Positions 12,536-24,200 of a stretch of DNA of 64,000 nucleotides are shown here, in pieces. A program made the position numbers and the translations under genes. The stretch comes from Chrysoperla carnea (lineage: Eukaryota; Arthropoda; Insecta; Neuroptera; Chrysopidae), in assembly GCF_905475395.1 (NCBI RefSeq), contig NC_058340.1, positions 73,634,181-73,698,180 of the forward strand, in the 5' to 3' direction. Below the pieces are notes generated by a model. It was not told the origin of the DNA, ran no database searches, and saw nothing but the letters and a program-made list of their open reading frames with translations. Numbering within the stretch: the first letter of the stretch is position 1; each line of letters opens with the position of its first letter.

Positions 12536-14215
12536 GAAAATCACAATTTTAAAATGAAATAATTCATTTGCCCCGCAAAAGGACCCAAAACTATGTTTAT
12601 TGTGATCAAATAGCCGAACCACTTTAATTTATTTTTCGAATCCAAAGATATATTTTGAGTTCAGAGTTTCAATTAAGTAGAAAGATATTTAAAAATAAGT
12701 AAATATTTAATAAATTTAATTATTTTTATTAAAAGTATTTAGTTACTTAAATATTCTCACTTCATTTGTTTTCAACTTCCTCACTTTTAAAATACTAGTA
12801 ATAGATTTTAATATATAGTATATATGTAGTATTTAAGTAGTCAAAGTTATAGAAAATAAGTTTTTATTTGATTACGTGTTTTAATGACAAAATGAAGTAT
12901 TTATTCTTAATAAAGAGAGATTTTATATATATAAAATAAAACAACCGGAAAGGGTGTGACCCTTTAAAATTAGATACATATATTTCTTATAAAGAAAATT
13001 AATTGATAAATTTGTTTTCTGAAACTTTCCTCATTATAATTAATATTTTTAAAAGTACCCAATATAAAGCGAAAAATTCTAAATTGAATTATGTTTTCCG
13101 GTCTTATAAGGTTCTCTTTTTAACCCTGACAAACAAAGAGGCATAAGTTTAATGTTTCTGCATGTCTGTCTGCGGCATCGTAGATCATAAACAAATGAAC
13201 TGAGAATGATTTCTTTTTTCTTGAAAGGTAATTTGATTGAGAATGTTCTTGTTTATGTTTCAAATGTGAGTTTCGGATTCCGTAACATGGCAAAGAACAG
13301 TCTTGATCAAATTACCTTTCAAAAGAACAAAAATTTAAAATGAGTTCATCCGTTTGGGAGCTACGATGCCACAAACGAATCAATTTTGTGTCGGGGGTTT
13401 CTTTAAATTTTTAATTATTATTTTTATCGTTATCTTTTATACCATTTTGAGTTCCTATCTTCTGGAAACTCTAGTAAACTCTGTAGGACGCAAGACCGAA
13501 AACCCTATGTTGCTCATTTACGAACTTAGTCTCATTTTTTTTATCCTGTGTTCTTTTCGCTTTTGAGTTATCGTGCTGACATACAGACAGACGGACAACC
13601 GGAAATTGACTAATTGGGTGAATTTATGAACACATATACAAAAATTTTGTTCATGGCATCAATATTTTTGGCGTTACAAACTTGGGACTAAAGTTGGTAT
13701 ACCTTGATATATATTACATATATACAGGGTATAAAAACTTTATAAGGGTATCATTAAATTTTTTTCGGGGTGAATAAAATTGTTTTCTAACAGAAATTTA
13801 ATAAAGAAAGGATGTCTCTCTGTTGTTTTATTTGCAATTTCCTTTTTAAAGAATCTTTTTTGTACCTACTAAAATGTGCATACGAATGTGACTTTATACG
13901 AAACGACACTACGACACTGACACCGGAGGTGGTGTAGAAAGTAAGTAAATTCTTATTGCAATTAGATGTGACGTGGAATAATTGAATACAAAAAGTTTTT
14001 TATCCAATAAAAAAAAGGAATGACACAGGAAAATAAATAAACCATTTAAAACATATTATTTTAGGTGGAAATTTCTATGCATATTTTATAAAATTTGTAC
14101 AAAGTTTTACAAAATTAAATTTAAAGTAATGGATAATTAATCAAGCAATAGAGGATAATCCTAATGTCAAATTGGCCATATTACCCATAAAAATGTAAAA
14201 GATAAAAAAGAGTGG
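12536..14215. other. Gene-free stretch with a fragment of the GTCCGTCTGT family
   Basis: No gene is seen. From about 13,560 to 13,735 lies a plus-oriented fragment of the family also found at 30.0, 45.4 and 53.5 kb: GAGTTATCGTG, ACAGACAGACGGACAACC, AACTTGGGACTAAA and GGTATAAAAA. Upstream, GAGTTCATCCGTTTGGGAGC (about 13,342) is typical wording of old insect repeat DNA. Confidence 0.55.
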
Positions 14216-14560
14216 AGATAAAAAAATTATCGATTTTTTGTAATTTTTTTAAGGGGAACCCCCTTGAAAAAAAAAATGTGTTTTGGAATTTGATAAAACT
14301 CGGTGGATGGGGTAATTTTGATTCAAAAAGTATTAAAATCTGGTAAATTTAATGATTGGATGCAGAGTTTCTGAGATATCGGAATATTCGGATTGATTTT
14401 AGTCCGTATATCAAAAACTATTCGACCAGTCATCAAATGCACCCGATTTTTGTACTTTTTGGGTCAAAATTACTTGATATAATGAGTTTTTCTCGATTTT
14501 TGCAATTTTTAAGGGACATTTTCTACTTCATGGTTCAATTTTTAAAGGGAATGGAATAAA
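14216..14560 (-). repeat. Second satellite-like family, minus orientation
   Basis: Minus-strand copy of the family at 15.3-15.8 and 42.2-42.8 kb. It shares GGATGCAGAGTTTCTGAGAT, CGATTTTTTGTAATTTTTTT, the AAATGCACCCGATTTTTGTA phrase and TTTTGGGTCAAAATTA. The open frame inside it (14,356-14,559) recurs in the other copies and is a property of the repeat. Confidence 0.75.
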
Positions 14561-15104
14561 TGATGAAGAAGTGGAATTGCTGGCGGAGAATGTTTTCGGG
14601 TTACAATTTATGAAACACTTGGTTCGATAATGAAGTATGAAAGTGTTCATTCCTTCCATCTATAACATAATATAAATTATAATATGTTGTTTTTTAACAA
14701 AATTGCATTAAATTTTCTATTCATTAAAACGAATATAATTTAAAGTTATATCACAACAATCTTACACGAACTATAGCAGGAGCTATGAAGTAGCTCTTTC
14801 TTCTACTATGAAGTATATTATTGTATTGTATTAAGTCTATTATAAATTTTAAGGAAAAACTTTTTCGGGATGTAGTATAGAGAATGTAGGAAGGTTCCTA
14901 CCATTGCATTTAGTACGTGTTGTTCTATGTATGTAAAGTATATGCCAAACTCAAATAATATCACCAACTTCTTATTATTATTATATATACTACAATTCTA
15001 CTGTTAACCCTCAATTGGCAATGTTCAAATCACTTGCATTATCATAAAGTCATAATTAAAATTTTCAAAAATACTTTATTTCCATTTAGTACAGGTTATT
15101 TATG

Positions 15105-15140
15105 TAATACTAGCAGATACCCACCCGCTCTGTTGGGCAA
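15105..15140 (-). mobile_element. Truncated Helitron-like 3' end
   Basis: CTAG at 15,110-15,113 is preceded by A and followed by CAGATACCCACCCGCTCTG and TTGGGC. This matches the CTAG terminus plus CCC...GGG hairpin seen in the complete elements at 22,811 and 59,189. I found no matching TC end, so this looks like a fragment. Confidence 0.4.
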
Positions 15141-15289
15141 TTTCTCCTTTAAAAACAAAGATTATCACGTTATAGCCCTCACTTATCCTTCTTTTTGTTC
15201 ACAATTTTATGGATTTTTCCTTTTTTGAAAATGAAGTTTTGCCCATGATACTCGCTGACATTATAACTTAATATAGGCCCCATTATTAA

Positions 15290-15800
15290 ATTAACCTGAT
15301 TTTTATACTTTTTGGATCAAAATTATCATCAAATTCCAAAACAGCGATTTTCTCGATTTCTTCAAGGGGTACCCCGGGTGAATTTGATGACCGGTCGAAT
15401 AGTTTTTGAGAAACGGACTAAAATCGATCCAAACATTGCGATATCACAGAAACACTGCATCCAATCATTAAATTAACCAGATTTTTATACTTTTTGAATC
15501 AAAATAACCCAAACACCGAGTTTCATCATATTCTAAAACAAAAATTTTTTTTGCGTTTTTCTCAATTTCTTCGAAGGCACACCTTAAAAAAATTCCAAAA
15601 AATCGAGATATTTTTTTCATCTCCAATTTCGATAAAACTCAGTATAAAAGGTAATTTTGACCCAAAAAGTACAAAAATCGGGTGCATTTGATGACTGGAA
15701 TAGTTTTTGAGATACGGACTAAAATCGATCCAAATATTGCGATATCTCAGAAACTCTGCATCCAATCATTAAATTAACCTGATTTTATACTTTTTTGATT
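15290..15800 (+). repeat. Second satellite-like family, about two monomers
   Basis: CTGCATCCAATCATTAAATT recurs at 15,455 and 15,756, a spacing of 301 bp. Each unit holds TTTTTATACTTTTTG.ATCA, a T-rich CGATTTTCTCGATTT block and GATACGGACTAAAATCGATC. The opposing open frames of about 65 residues in this region are repeat shadows. Confidence 0.8.
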
Positions 15801-18800
15801 ATGATTTTAGGCAAAGATCGATATTGGACAACCGTTAAAAGAAATTTTATTTACCTTCATAAAATTTAAAGCCGTTAAAATACATTATCTTCAGATACAA
15901 ATTATTTAACCATTCTATTTGAGGGTTGAATAAGTTTTATAAGATTTAACAACAAAATAAGATTGGCGTAATTAATTGTAATATACTAAAACTCTCAAAT
16001 CTTGTTCACTATAATTGGAAAAGTGTAGTGACAAAGACAAAAAATGTATATATGTCTGTAAATCTGCAATAAGAAAATTAAATATTTTGTTTCTTCCTTA
16101 AGTCGATTATCCTCGAGCAATAAAGCTGCCGGCTAACAATATAGAATCGATTTTACCGAAAAACATTTTTTATTTTTAATAATGCCCAGAAATCGATGTT
16201 GAAATGAGCAAAGATTTCCTATAAAAATACATTTATTAAATTTCATTAAAATAAAGTTTTCTACTAGAAAAATTGCGTAAAAAAAACAGCTAATATTCAT
16301 TGAGTTACTGAAGATTTGATTTGAGTTACGTTTTGCATAAATATACACAAAGGAAAAAAAAAATTTTCTTCTGTTCGACTTCTTCGAGAGGTAATTGGTA
16401 CACAGTAAAGTAAAGTGAGTTTATTCTGTAAAGAAATAAAAATAAAGGGAGCAAGATAAACCATTTAAAATATACTCACTTAAAGCAAGGTCTTAATAGC
16501 ATGGTGTTTATTTACACGCTAGCTTAAAAGAAGGCAGTTTCAGTTTTCGAATGTTTTAAGACAAATTTCAAAACAATGTTTATTGCAGAAGATTTTAATT
16601 CCAGAAGTGTCAATTTTGTTTGGGAATCAATTACATTTATAAGAAAACTAAACAAACCTTCGATTGGTCTTAGGTCTTAGTAGATTTGTTGCAAAATAAT
16701 TTTTAAAATTTGTATACCAAATGATTGTAGATATTGAGCTTTGTTATAAATTCTTCAAGTTCGACATTCATGTGAGAATTTCAAAAAGGTTGAATTGAAA
16801 CGATAGCGTGTGAATAGACAATGTACCAAAAAAAAACCATACAGTTATACAAATAACAGTTTAATATCCCTAAATGAGAAAATAATTATTAAAACATTTT
16901 TATATGTAATGCAAGTTGTATAATAACAAAAGCTAATAATATTCATCATTCAATGCCTTGTTATTACATAACATTTTCACTCGTCCCGCCTTTGCCACCG
17001 GCGTCGGTTATCTCCCATTTTATATGCGAGTGTTTTCTTCTTTACTCTGGATAATAGAAAATTTCCATTGTATGCAATAATACATTTATTGACAAAGTAT
17101 CTCAGAAGAGACGGTAACTTTTTCATCAAATACATAAATGGGTTGTGATTTTGTTAGACGAAACAAAATTGGAATTCTTTGAGCTACATTACAATTATTC
17201 CGTCGACCAATTGTCTCACAGGGACCCCAGATCTCTTAAACGATATTCTTCTTCCACTTTTGCCTATAATACCAAAAAAAAGAAACATTTGGGGATTTAT
17301 TGAAAATTTTCTTTTGTACGATTTCCGTTATTCAAAAACATTAATATTACGAGGTTTACAAGACCAGCTGGCTTGAGAAAAATTAGGTAGGTTCAAGTTG
17401 CCTTGCTATCAAATTACATTTCAAAAAAAAAAAAACTTCCACATTCTTCATGCAACTGGGATCACATTTTTTCTTAAGATACAATCTTCTTTTTTTGGGA
17501 CACTCGGCCCTGATTACTTTACATTTATTGTATGTATGATTTGACCGACCGTCCGACCCCATAATATATAAAATTATTCACCAGCAGTATTATCAACCAA
17601 AAACGATTCTCTCATTTCCCCATGTAATTCTGTTCACCAACTCAGATTCACCCCGAATTCGAATTCATTTTCACTGTATATATACATATGAATATCATCC
17701 TCTATTTATAGGTCTGGGGCCAGCCGTTCTTTTTGACAGTAATGTTAGAACGGCTAGAAACTTGAAAGGTTTGTATGAACCGACAGCTTGTAAATTTTAT
17801 CACCGATTTTACAACCGAGGGCTTCTCTTTCACGATGGCTGGAAAATTACAAAGTAAACATTAAATTGACGAATAGTCATTGAGGAATACCTACTCTAAT
17901 CTTATTAATAACTGATATTATTAATGCGCAAGTAATTTTGTCTCTCTGCTAGGTTTTTACACCTAAGTCGCTGAAACACGTTCGATGAACTCCGATATTT
18001 ATATAATTGAAACCTTGGGAAGAAACATGGGCTCTTTTTTTTTTAGAATTCATAGGTGACACTTTATGTATTGGATCATAACTTCGTCAATAATTTCGTT
18101 TAATATTCATAGGTGACACCAATCTATTAGGTCGTAACTCACAACACCCTATAACCTCATGCCCATAGTGAAATGGGTGACTCACGGCTAGTAATAAGAT
18201 AATAAATTAAATAAATAAATAAAAAATAAAATCTCATTTTGCCTGACCCAAAAATGAAATATCCGCTAAGGACATGCTTAACGTGCAATTAACAATTTTC
18301 CAAATCCCATGAAAGTAAAGTCCTCGCCTCTATGAAAGAATCGTTTGTAGGGTTGTTTTGAACTACGCCTGACCCCAAGATACCATATAAATATAACACA
18401 TAAAATTATTTCACTATTCAATTTTAAACTCTTCTAAAATGCTGTAAGTGTAAATGCACAGGGCACAAGTGGGTGCATATCGTTTGAGGGTGTAAGGGTT
18501 GGAGGTTTGAATGGTGTATGTTATAGATAGATGGTATATTAGGGGATGTTATAATGCAGTGAGTGTAGAAGCATTGAGATACTTAGTTGGTCGAACGGAA
18601 ACATTCATAAATTAATGTTTTCAAATTGAAGTGGTATTGTATTCCATTAATGGTTTTTGGAGTATTTTATATTGTGTTCCAAATAAAAGTTTGAATTATT
18701 TTTATTTATTGAATTTTTATCAAAATTTGCAAAATGTATTTTTTTATCGTGTCAACAATTTTTGGTTTTCTTGCTATTACTTGCACATTGGCGCTGAGAT

Positions 18801-19910
18801 TAAGAAGAGCCTTAAAACATTTTTTGATAGATTAAAACGTTATAATTCACCAAGAAATCATATATCTGAATGCTATATATTGTCCGAGGGAAGATTTTAT
18901 TTTTCATACTGTGAAGATACTCCGCTTTCTGTGCCTTATCATTACTGCCTTGGACAATAAAATAAACATAACCATTTTGGCTCGTAGTAGTTCCACGTTT
19001 CTTATCCAATCACTTAATATTGGAAATGGCGCTGAGATTAACTATTGGCAAGCTTTTATAGACAACACGAAATAAATAAGCGTTATCATCAACTAAGTGT
19101 AAAAAGCTACTCCTTACAAGTAGAAAATCTTTCTAGCAAGGCTCGTAAAATCACTTTAATGGCGAAACGAAATTTGACAGTATTATCTCAAATATAATCC
19201 ACGGTTTGTGGGTACAGAACCAAAAAGTTTTTTGCCACTGCATCAATGCTAATTTTTGCTTGCTCATTTGCCAAACAGAACGAAAAAGTGATGCGATATT
19301 TTGGTTATAACTAAAAAAAATACAGATAATTCATTTGAAATAATGGGTAGTAACAATTTTTTTATTATTAAGTATTCTTCATCCCACCCTAATATTTGTA
19401 ATAATCATAATAACGATTGGACAACATTGGAAAAGCTCTCATCTATAAATGGGCTACTATTTACTTATCATCATTCTCTCTGTAGCTATGGATGGGTGTG
19501 TGTGTGTGTGTCGATAAGTAGTATGAGTAAAGTTCTATATCCTGCGTCAATAAGTCCATTTTATATTATTATTAGCTACTGGTTTAGCTTATAAACTCTT
19601 CACATGTTATTTTACAATATGAAATGTACTATCTACCACATGGGTGAACATGGATAAATATGAGCAAATATGTGGAAAGATTATCATATCGTTACGTTAT
19701 ATAAACGGAATGTTTCTAAAGCCATTCAAAAAAACAGAAGGAGAGATGTCGTGGAATACCCGGTAGGAACTATGCTCGTCTGACATGCATTATTAACTTA
19801 ATCAAAAAAATCTATTGTTGTGCATGGACTTAAACGTGACGACCAACCGCATGAGACGTGGGCACTGTACTCACAAGACCATGACCTCATATTCAACTTA
19901 AAAAAAAACT
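15801..19910. other. Gene-free stretch
   Basis: I see no supported gene. A 109-codon frame at 18,631-18,960 starts with TTG, has no domain and lies in AT-rich DNA. Small features are a 9-bp perfect hairpin at 17,722-17,756, a repeated ATTCATAGGTGACAC (about 18,049 and 18,106), a repeated TGGCGCTGAGATTAA (about 18,789 and 19,026) and a (GT)n run near 19,495-19,511. Confidence 0.5.
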
Positions 19911-19919
19911 GTGAGAAAA

Positions 19920-20145
19920 GTGTCAGTGTCAATCTTTATTCATTAAACTACATCCGCATACAATTAAATTTATGATGTGGGTGGAGTTGAGCTGGTTACT
20001 TCGTTCTAATCCAAACGACGACAGTGTGATCAATTTTACCGCCCAATAATTATAATTGCTCACATAGATTTGAACCCGCAATCTATGTCTTAGAAGACAA
20101 ACGGTTAAAGTGATTTAACCCGCTCGGCTTCTCAGCCTCATTTGT
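19920..20145 (-). mobile_element. tRNA-derived SINE, Leu/Ser-like head
   Basis: On the minus strand, a D-arm/A-box-like segment (GAGAAGCCGAGCGGGTTAAA, complement of 20,114-20,133) precedes a pol III B box (GGGTTCAAATCT, complement of 20,066-20,077). The GCCGAGCGG phrase is typical of tRNA-Leu and tRNA-Ser. A tRNA-unrelated body follows towards a T-rich stretch near 19,905. The altered arms make a functional tRNA unlikely. Confidence 0.65.
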
Positions 20146-21131
20146 CGATGTAAATGTGTATGATAATGTCTATGTAAAAATCGCTTTATAAAATCGCCCA
20201 AAAACTATTTCGTACTATCAAATATAAATACAATCAATTTTTTTAATATTTATAAAAAAACAATAATCAAAATTTCGTTTGTATTGGATATCAAAAAGAA
20301 ATTAAATTCTACTAATTAAATGCATACTTCTAATATGCAATGCAACCTACAATATCCAAAATCAATTTTCATCAATTTAAATCAATTAAAACATACAGAA
20401 TGTCCTCATATTGTTTTTAAGAAAAGCTACCGACGACCTTGCTTATGGTGAAGGTTTTGGCAACTTTTTTTTATAATAAGGACAGAAGAAGCAAAGCAAA
20501 TTTTTCAGATTGCGGCGAAGAAATTTGTCCTTTACCAAAATTATAAAATTTTCTTTAAGAAAATTTTTCAAAATTAATTTTTTACTACAATCCAAAGAAC
20601 ATGTCGTTCGTCGGTCGATGCTTAGAAAAATTTAAACCATAAAACCGTAGATCTTTCTGGTCAATGAATATCAGCTATTTCTATACCTTTTTTCGCCACT
20701 TTCCTTGCTATACTCTCGTCTAAATTAATCCCATCGATAGTAAGCAAAGTCTTCTTACACTATCAATCTAACCAGAGATCAATGAACGACTTTTCTCACC
20801 AATTCTGTCGCCTGTTGATATTTACCCATTGATATTAAGTACGAATACTTACTATTGATATGAAATAAGTATTTTAAAGTTCTTCGATAATTTTTTTCAT
20901 ATCCAGAATTTAAAATCACATATAAAGTAATTAAATTGAGCTATATAAATATTGCTTCATAAAACTCCAGAAAATTTCTATGACGAATTGATTTGGATTG
21001 AGTAATGCAAAAAAACAAAAAACGTATAATTTTGGAGTAATCAAATATTATTATCACTAATTGATATAGTTATAAAAAGTTAATTACTTTTTGTAATCAA
21101 TTGATATATGCAAATTTTTTAATTTTTTTTG

Positions 21132-21139
21132 TATAAAAA
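21132..21139 (+). promoter_or_regulatory. TATA box of silk-like gene 1
   Basis: TATAAAAA lies 83 nt before the ATG at 21,215. This would place transcription start near 21,160 and leave a 5' leader of about 50 nt. The paralogue at 26,527 has a similar box at 89 nt. Confidence 0.6.
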
Positions 21140-21214
21140 GGTCAACTTAATTGATAAAAAAGTGCACTTATTTGCTGAAGTTCGTTGGAAAGAGTTTAGG
21201 CACGGTTATACAAA

Positions 21215-24200
21215 ATGAAATTATCTGTTTTGATTTTAGTGATTTTGGTATCTATTGTGCGGGATAGTTATGGTAAGACTTTATAAAATTATCTTAGCCT
21301 TGTAAGACAAGAATGTTTCCTGTTCACCTGGCTTTTATTTTATTCAGATTTCAAAATAAGAACCTTTTATCGAGACTTACCAAATCGCGACCAACCTAAA
21401 AGAAAGTAACGCCTTTATTTATATTTTCAGCTAATGCCATTGGAAATAGAAATAACAACAATTTAAATAATGACAACAATTTACGATGTAAGTTTAACAA
21501 TTTTTCATTTTTTATGGCATAAACGATACAAAATAGTTTTAAGTTTGACTGAAAATATGAGTTTTTCATATTTGTAAATCAAGAGCGAAACCTGGTAAAT
21601 TTTCATTGTAATCAAAATTTCAAACATTTATAACATCAAAAATCCATTGTGTCCAGATAATCTAGAAACTTTTAAATTTTATTCAATATTTTTAGAATCA
21701 TGCTTTATTAACGACTCATAATCTCTAGCTCATGGGTGTATGATTGCAAAATGGAGTTTTATTAAACAGAGAATTTTAAAAGACTTCCATTGAGATTACA
21801 AATTTTATCTTTTTGTATCAGATCCTTCCTTTTCATTTTAAGGATGCAATCAAAATAAGATTTTGATAACATTTAACTAGCCTAATAAGCTTCTTCCTTA
21901 CAAAACTAGTTGTTTTATTTACAGCTGAAAGAGGCGCCAGAGGTTACCCCAGCATATCTAACTATAACCCCAGCCCCTATTGGAAAGGTGAAAATAGTAA
22001 TGAAGCTGTTCAAAGCTATTTATTAGTTAGCAGTGACGATAGTAAGTAACTTTAAGAAAATTTTAAAACAAACTCTAGATTCTAGAAGATTTATTCTTGT
22101 TCAGAAAATGCTCACAAATACTTTAGTCAAGAACTACGTGATTCCAAAAGCTATCAGCTTAGTTATTTCGTTGGTCAAACGACATTTCACTAAGAACTTT
22201 TATAAGTGGTGGTATATATTATTATTTATAACGGAAAATAATGTTTTTAGTCGCAAATGGTGCGATGACAAATGTTGTGACTCGATTAAATAGTCCTGTT
22301 GGCTACGTAGTAGTTCCTTCTGGGGGTGCAGTGGGTAACAATAATCTCTTTAGCAATGGTAAGTTTTGTTTTTTTCATACAAAATAAACAGTAAAAAAAG
22401 TAGTTGCAAAAACGTAGGTATGTTCTTAATAGGAAAACGTTCTTGATTCAAATATTTTTGCTTGGCATACTTTATTAATTTTTTAAGCAGTTCTCTTCGG
22501 TATTTAGAAAAATATGAATAAAAATTAAACTTTGAACGATCTTGTTTAGTTCTTCCAGGCAGAGGTTTTCAACGAAGTTCAGTATTAGCAAATAATGGAT
22601 TAAATAATGGAGTACTACCTCATCAAGGCCTTGTAGTTCTTAATGGTGGCCGAAGTAAGTTTCTTCGTACAATTATGAAAAATTATATGCCTAGATAAAA
22701 TAATGTATAAACATTTTCAGATATGGTTCCAGTAGGAAGATTAAATTCAAATAATGGAGCCTCATCATTAATGTTGCTTGATGGAAATAATCAAGGTAAT
22801 TAGAAAATTACTAGCTGTTAAACCCGCTTCGCTGGGTTGTTTTTGGAGATTTAAATATCAAAATTGTTAAATGAAAGACTTTTTTTTTAATTCTCTCTGT
22901 GTGTACGGAACAGTAAGATTTTTTAGGCCGATCTCAATATTATGTCTACACTCTCTGTGTGTACGGAAAAGTAAGGGAAAGATCGATAGAAACCCATGGA
23001 ACATTCCAGAATATTCGAGAAAATTCTAGAAAATTCGATAGTAATCCATAGAACATTCCAGAATGTTCGAGAAAATTCTAGAAAATTCGACAGAAACCCA
23101 TGGAACATTCCAGATTGTTCGAGAAAGTTTGATAAAATTCAATAAAAATCCATACAACATTCGAGAATATTCGAGAAAGTTCTAGAAAATTCGATAGAAA
23201 TCCATGGAACATTCCAGAATTTTCGAGAAAAATCGAAAGACATTTGCGCCAGAAGCGCCATCTAGTGAAAATGGTACTATTGACAGTGGCGCCATCTATT
23301 GAAAATTATTAGAACTAAAAAATCGAAAGACATTTGCGCCAGCAGCGCCATCTAGTGAAAATTGTACTATTGACAGTGGCGCCATCTATTGAAAATTATT
23401 AGAACTATTTTTTAATCTATTTTCTATGAATTCCTGGATCATTTTTAATTCAACCCCCACCAAACTCCCTTATTCACAATGCACCCCCACCAAACTCCCT
23501 TATTCACAATGGGAGCCTAAGGGCTACCCAATGACATAATCCCCTACCGAAGGTCAATGGTTAGTTTTAGGGAAAATCGGGAACATACAAACAAACACTC
23601 TCTTTTTATATATATAGATGTAAACATAATTTTGTTTTTCTGATATATATAAGTTAAATTATTCTCTTTTCACTGAATTTTTAGCAAAGAAATATAATCG
23701 TATAGCAGCAGGTTCAGGGTCCAGAGCTTTGGAAGCTAATAATAACAATGCCGTCAACAATCCAGGTGCAGGTCAAACCTATGTGCTAGTTACTGATGAT
23801 GCAAGTAAGTTTTACTTTATGCTAAATACAAATTCAATAGTTCAGCTCGGTGATACAAAGCTAATTGTGAATCGGTTAGAATTAAAGTTCAAGTCATCAT
23901 TGACCTTTGAGTTAATGCAAATTTTTCTACAAAAGTACTTTTGAACTTTATCCCAGATCTAAGAGTGGCAAACTATCGTATTGTTTTCGAATTTTTCGTG
24001 TTGTTATTGTGTTGAGTAGAGAGGTAAAAAAATCAAGAATAGAATGTATTGGGAATAGAATTGGGGATAAAATTGGTAAAACTTCTTAGTTTCTTATTGA
24101 AATCATCGAAGGAGACGAACCGTCGGTACTCTTATAAAAACTTTCAATGATGACACAACCGGATTCAATTAAACAAAATCGTTTTCCTGCACCAATCAAG

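Larger units (their letters stand above)
22811..23618 (-). mobile_element. Non-autonomous Helitron in intron 6, carrying HSE and CTCF-like arrays
   Basis: Read on the minus strand, it starts TCTATATATATAAAAAGAGA after an A. It ends with an ACCC-AGCGAAGC-GGGT hairpin, a short spacer and CTAG, followed by T. TC...hairpin...CTRR inserted between A and T is the Helitron signature. No Rep/helicase coding is present. It lies antisense inside intron 6 of silk-like gene 1. Inside are the 52-bp minisatellite, the 90-bp repeat pair and a 30-bp duplication of ACCCCCACCAAACTCCCTTA at 23,453 and 23,483. Confidence 0.75.

Noticed and set aside
13354-13566. 70-residue open frame near a dispersed-family fragment
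   Set aside because: Hydrophobic AT-rich frame running into the repeat family; no start or splice support.
18631-18960. 109-residue open frame as a gene
   Set aside because: Starts with TTG, low-complexity aromatic composition, no domain; frames of this length are expected in 64 kb of AT-rich DNA only occasionally, but nothing else supports it.
20066-20133. Functional tRNA gene
   Set aside because: A and B boxes are present, but the acceptor and anticodon stems do not pair and a SINE body follows.
22985-23236. CRISPR-like repeat array
   Set aside because: Units are contiguous diverged minisatellite copies without unique spacers, in an animal nuclear gene.
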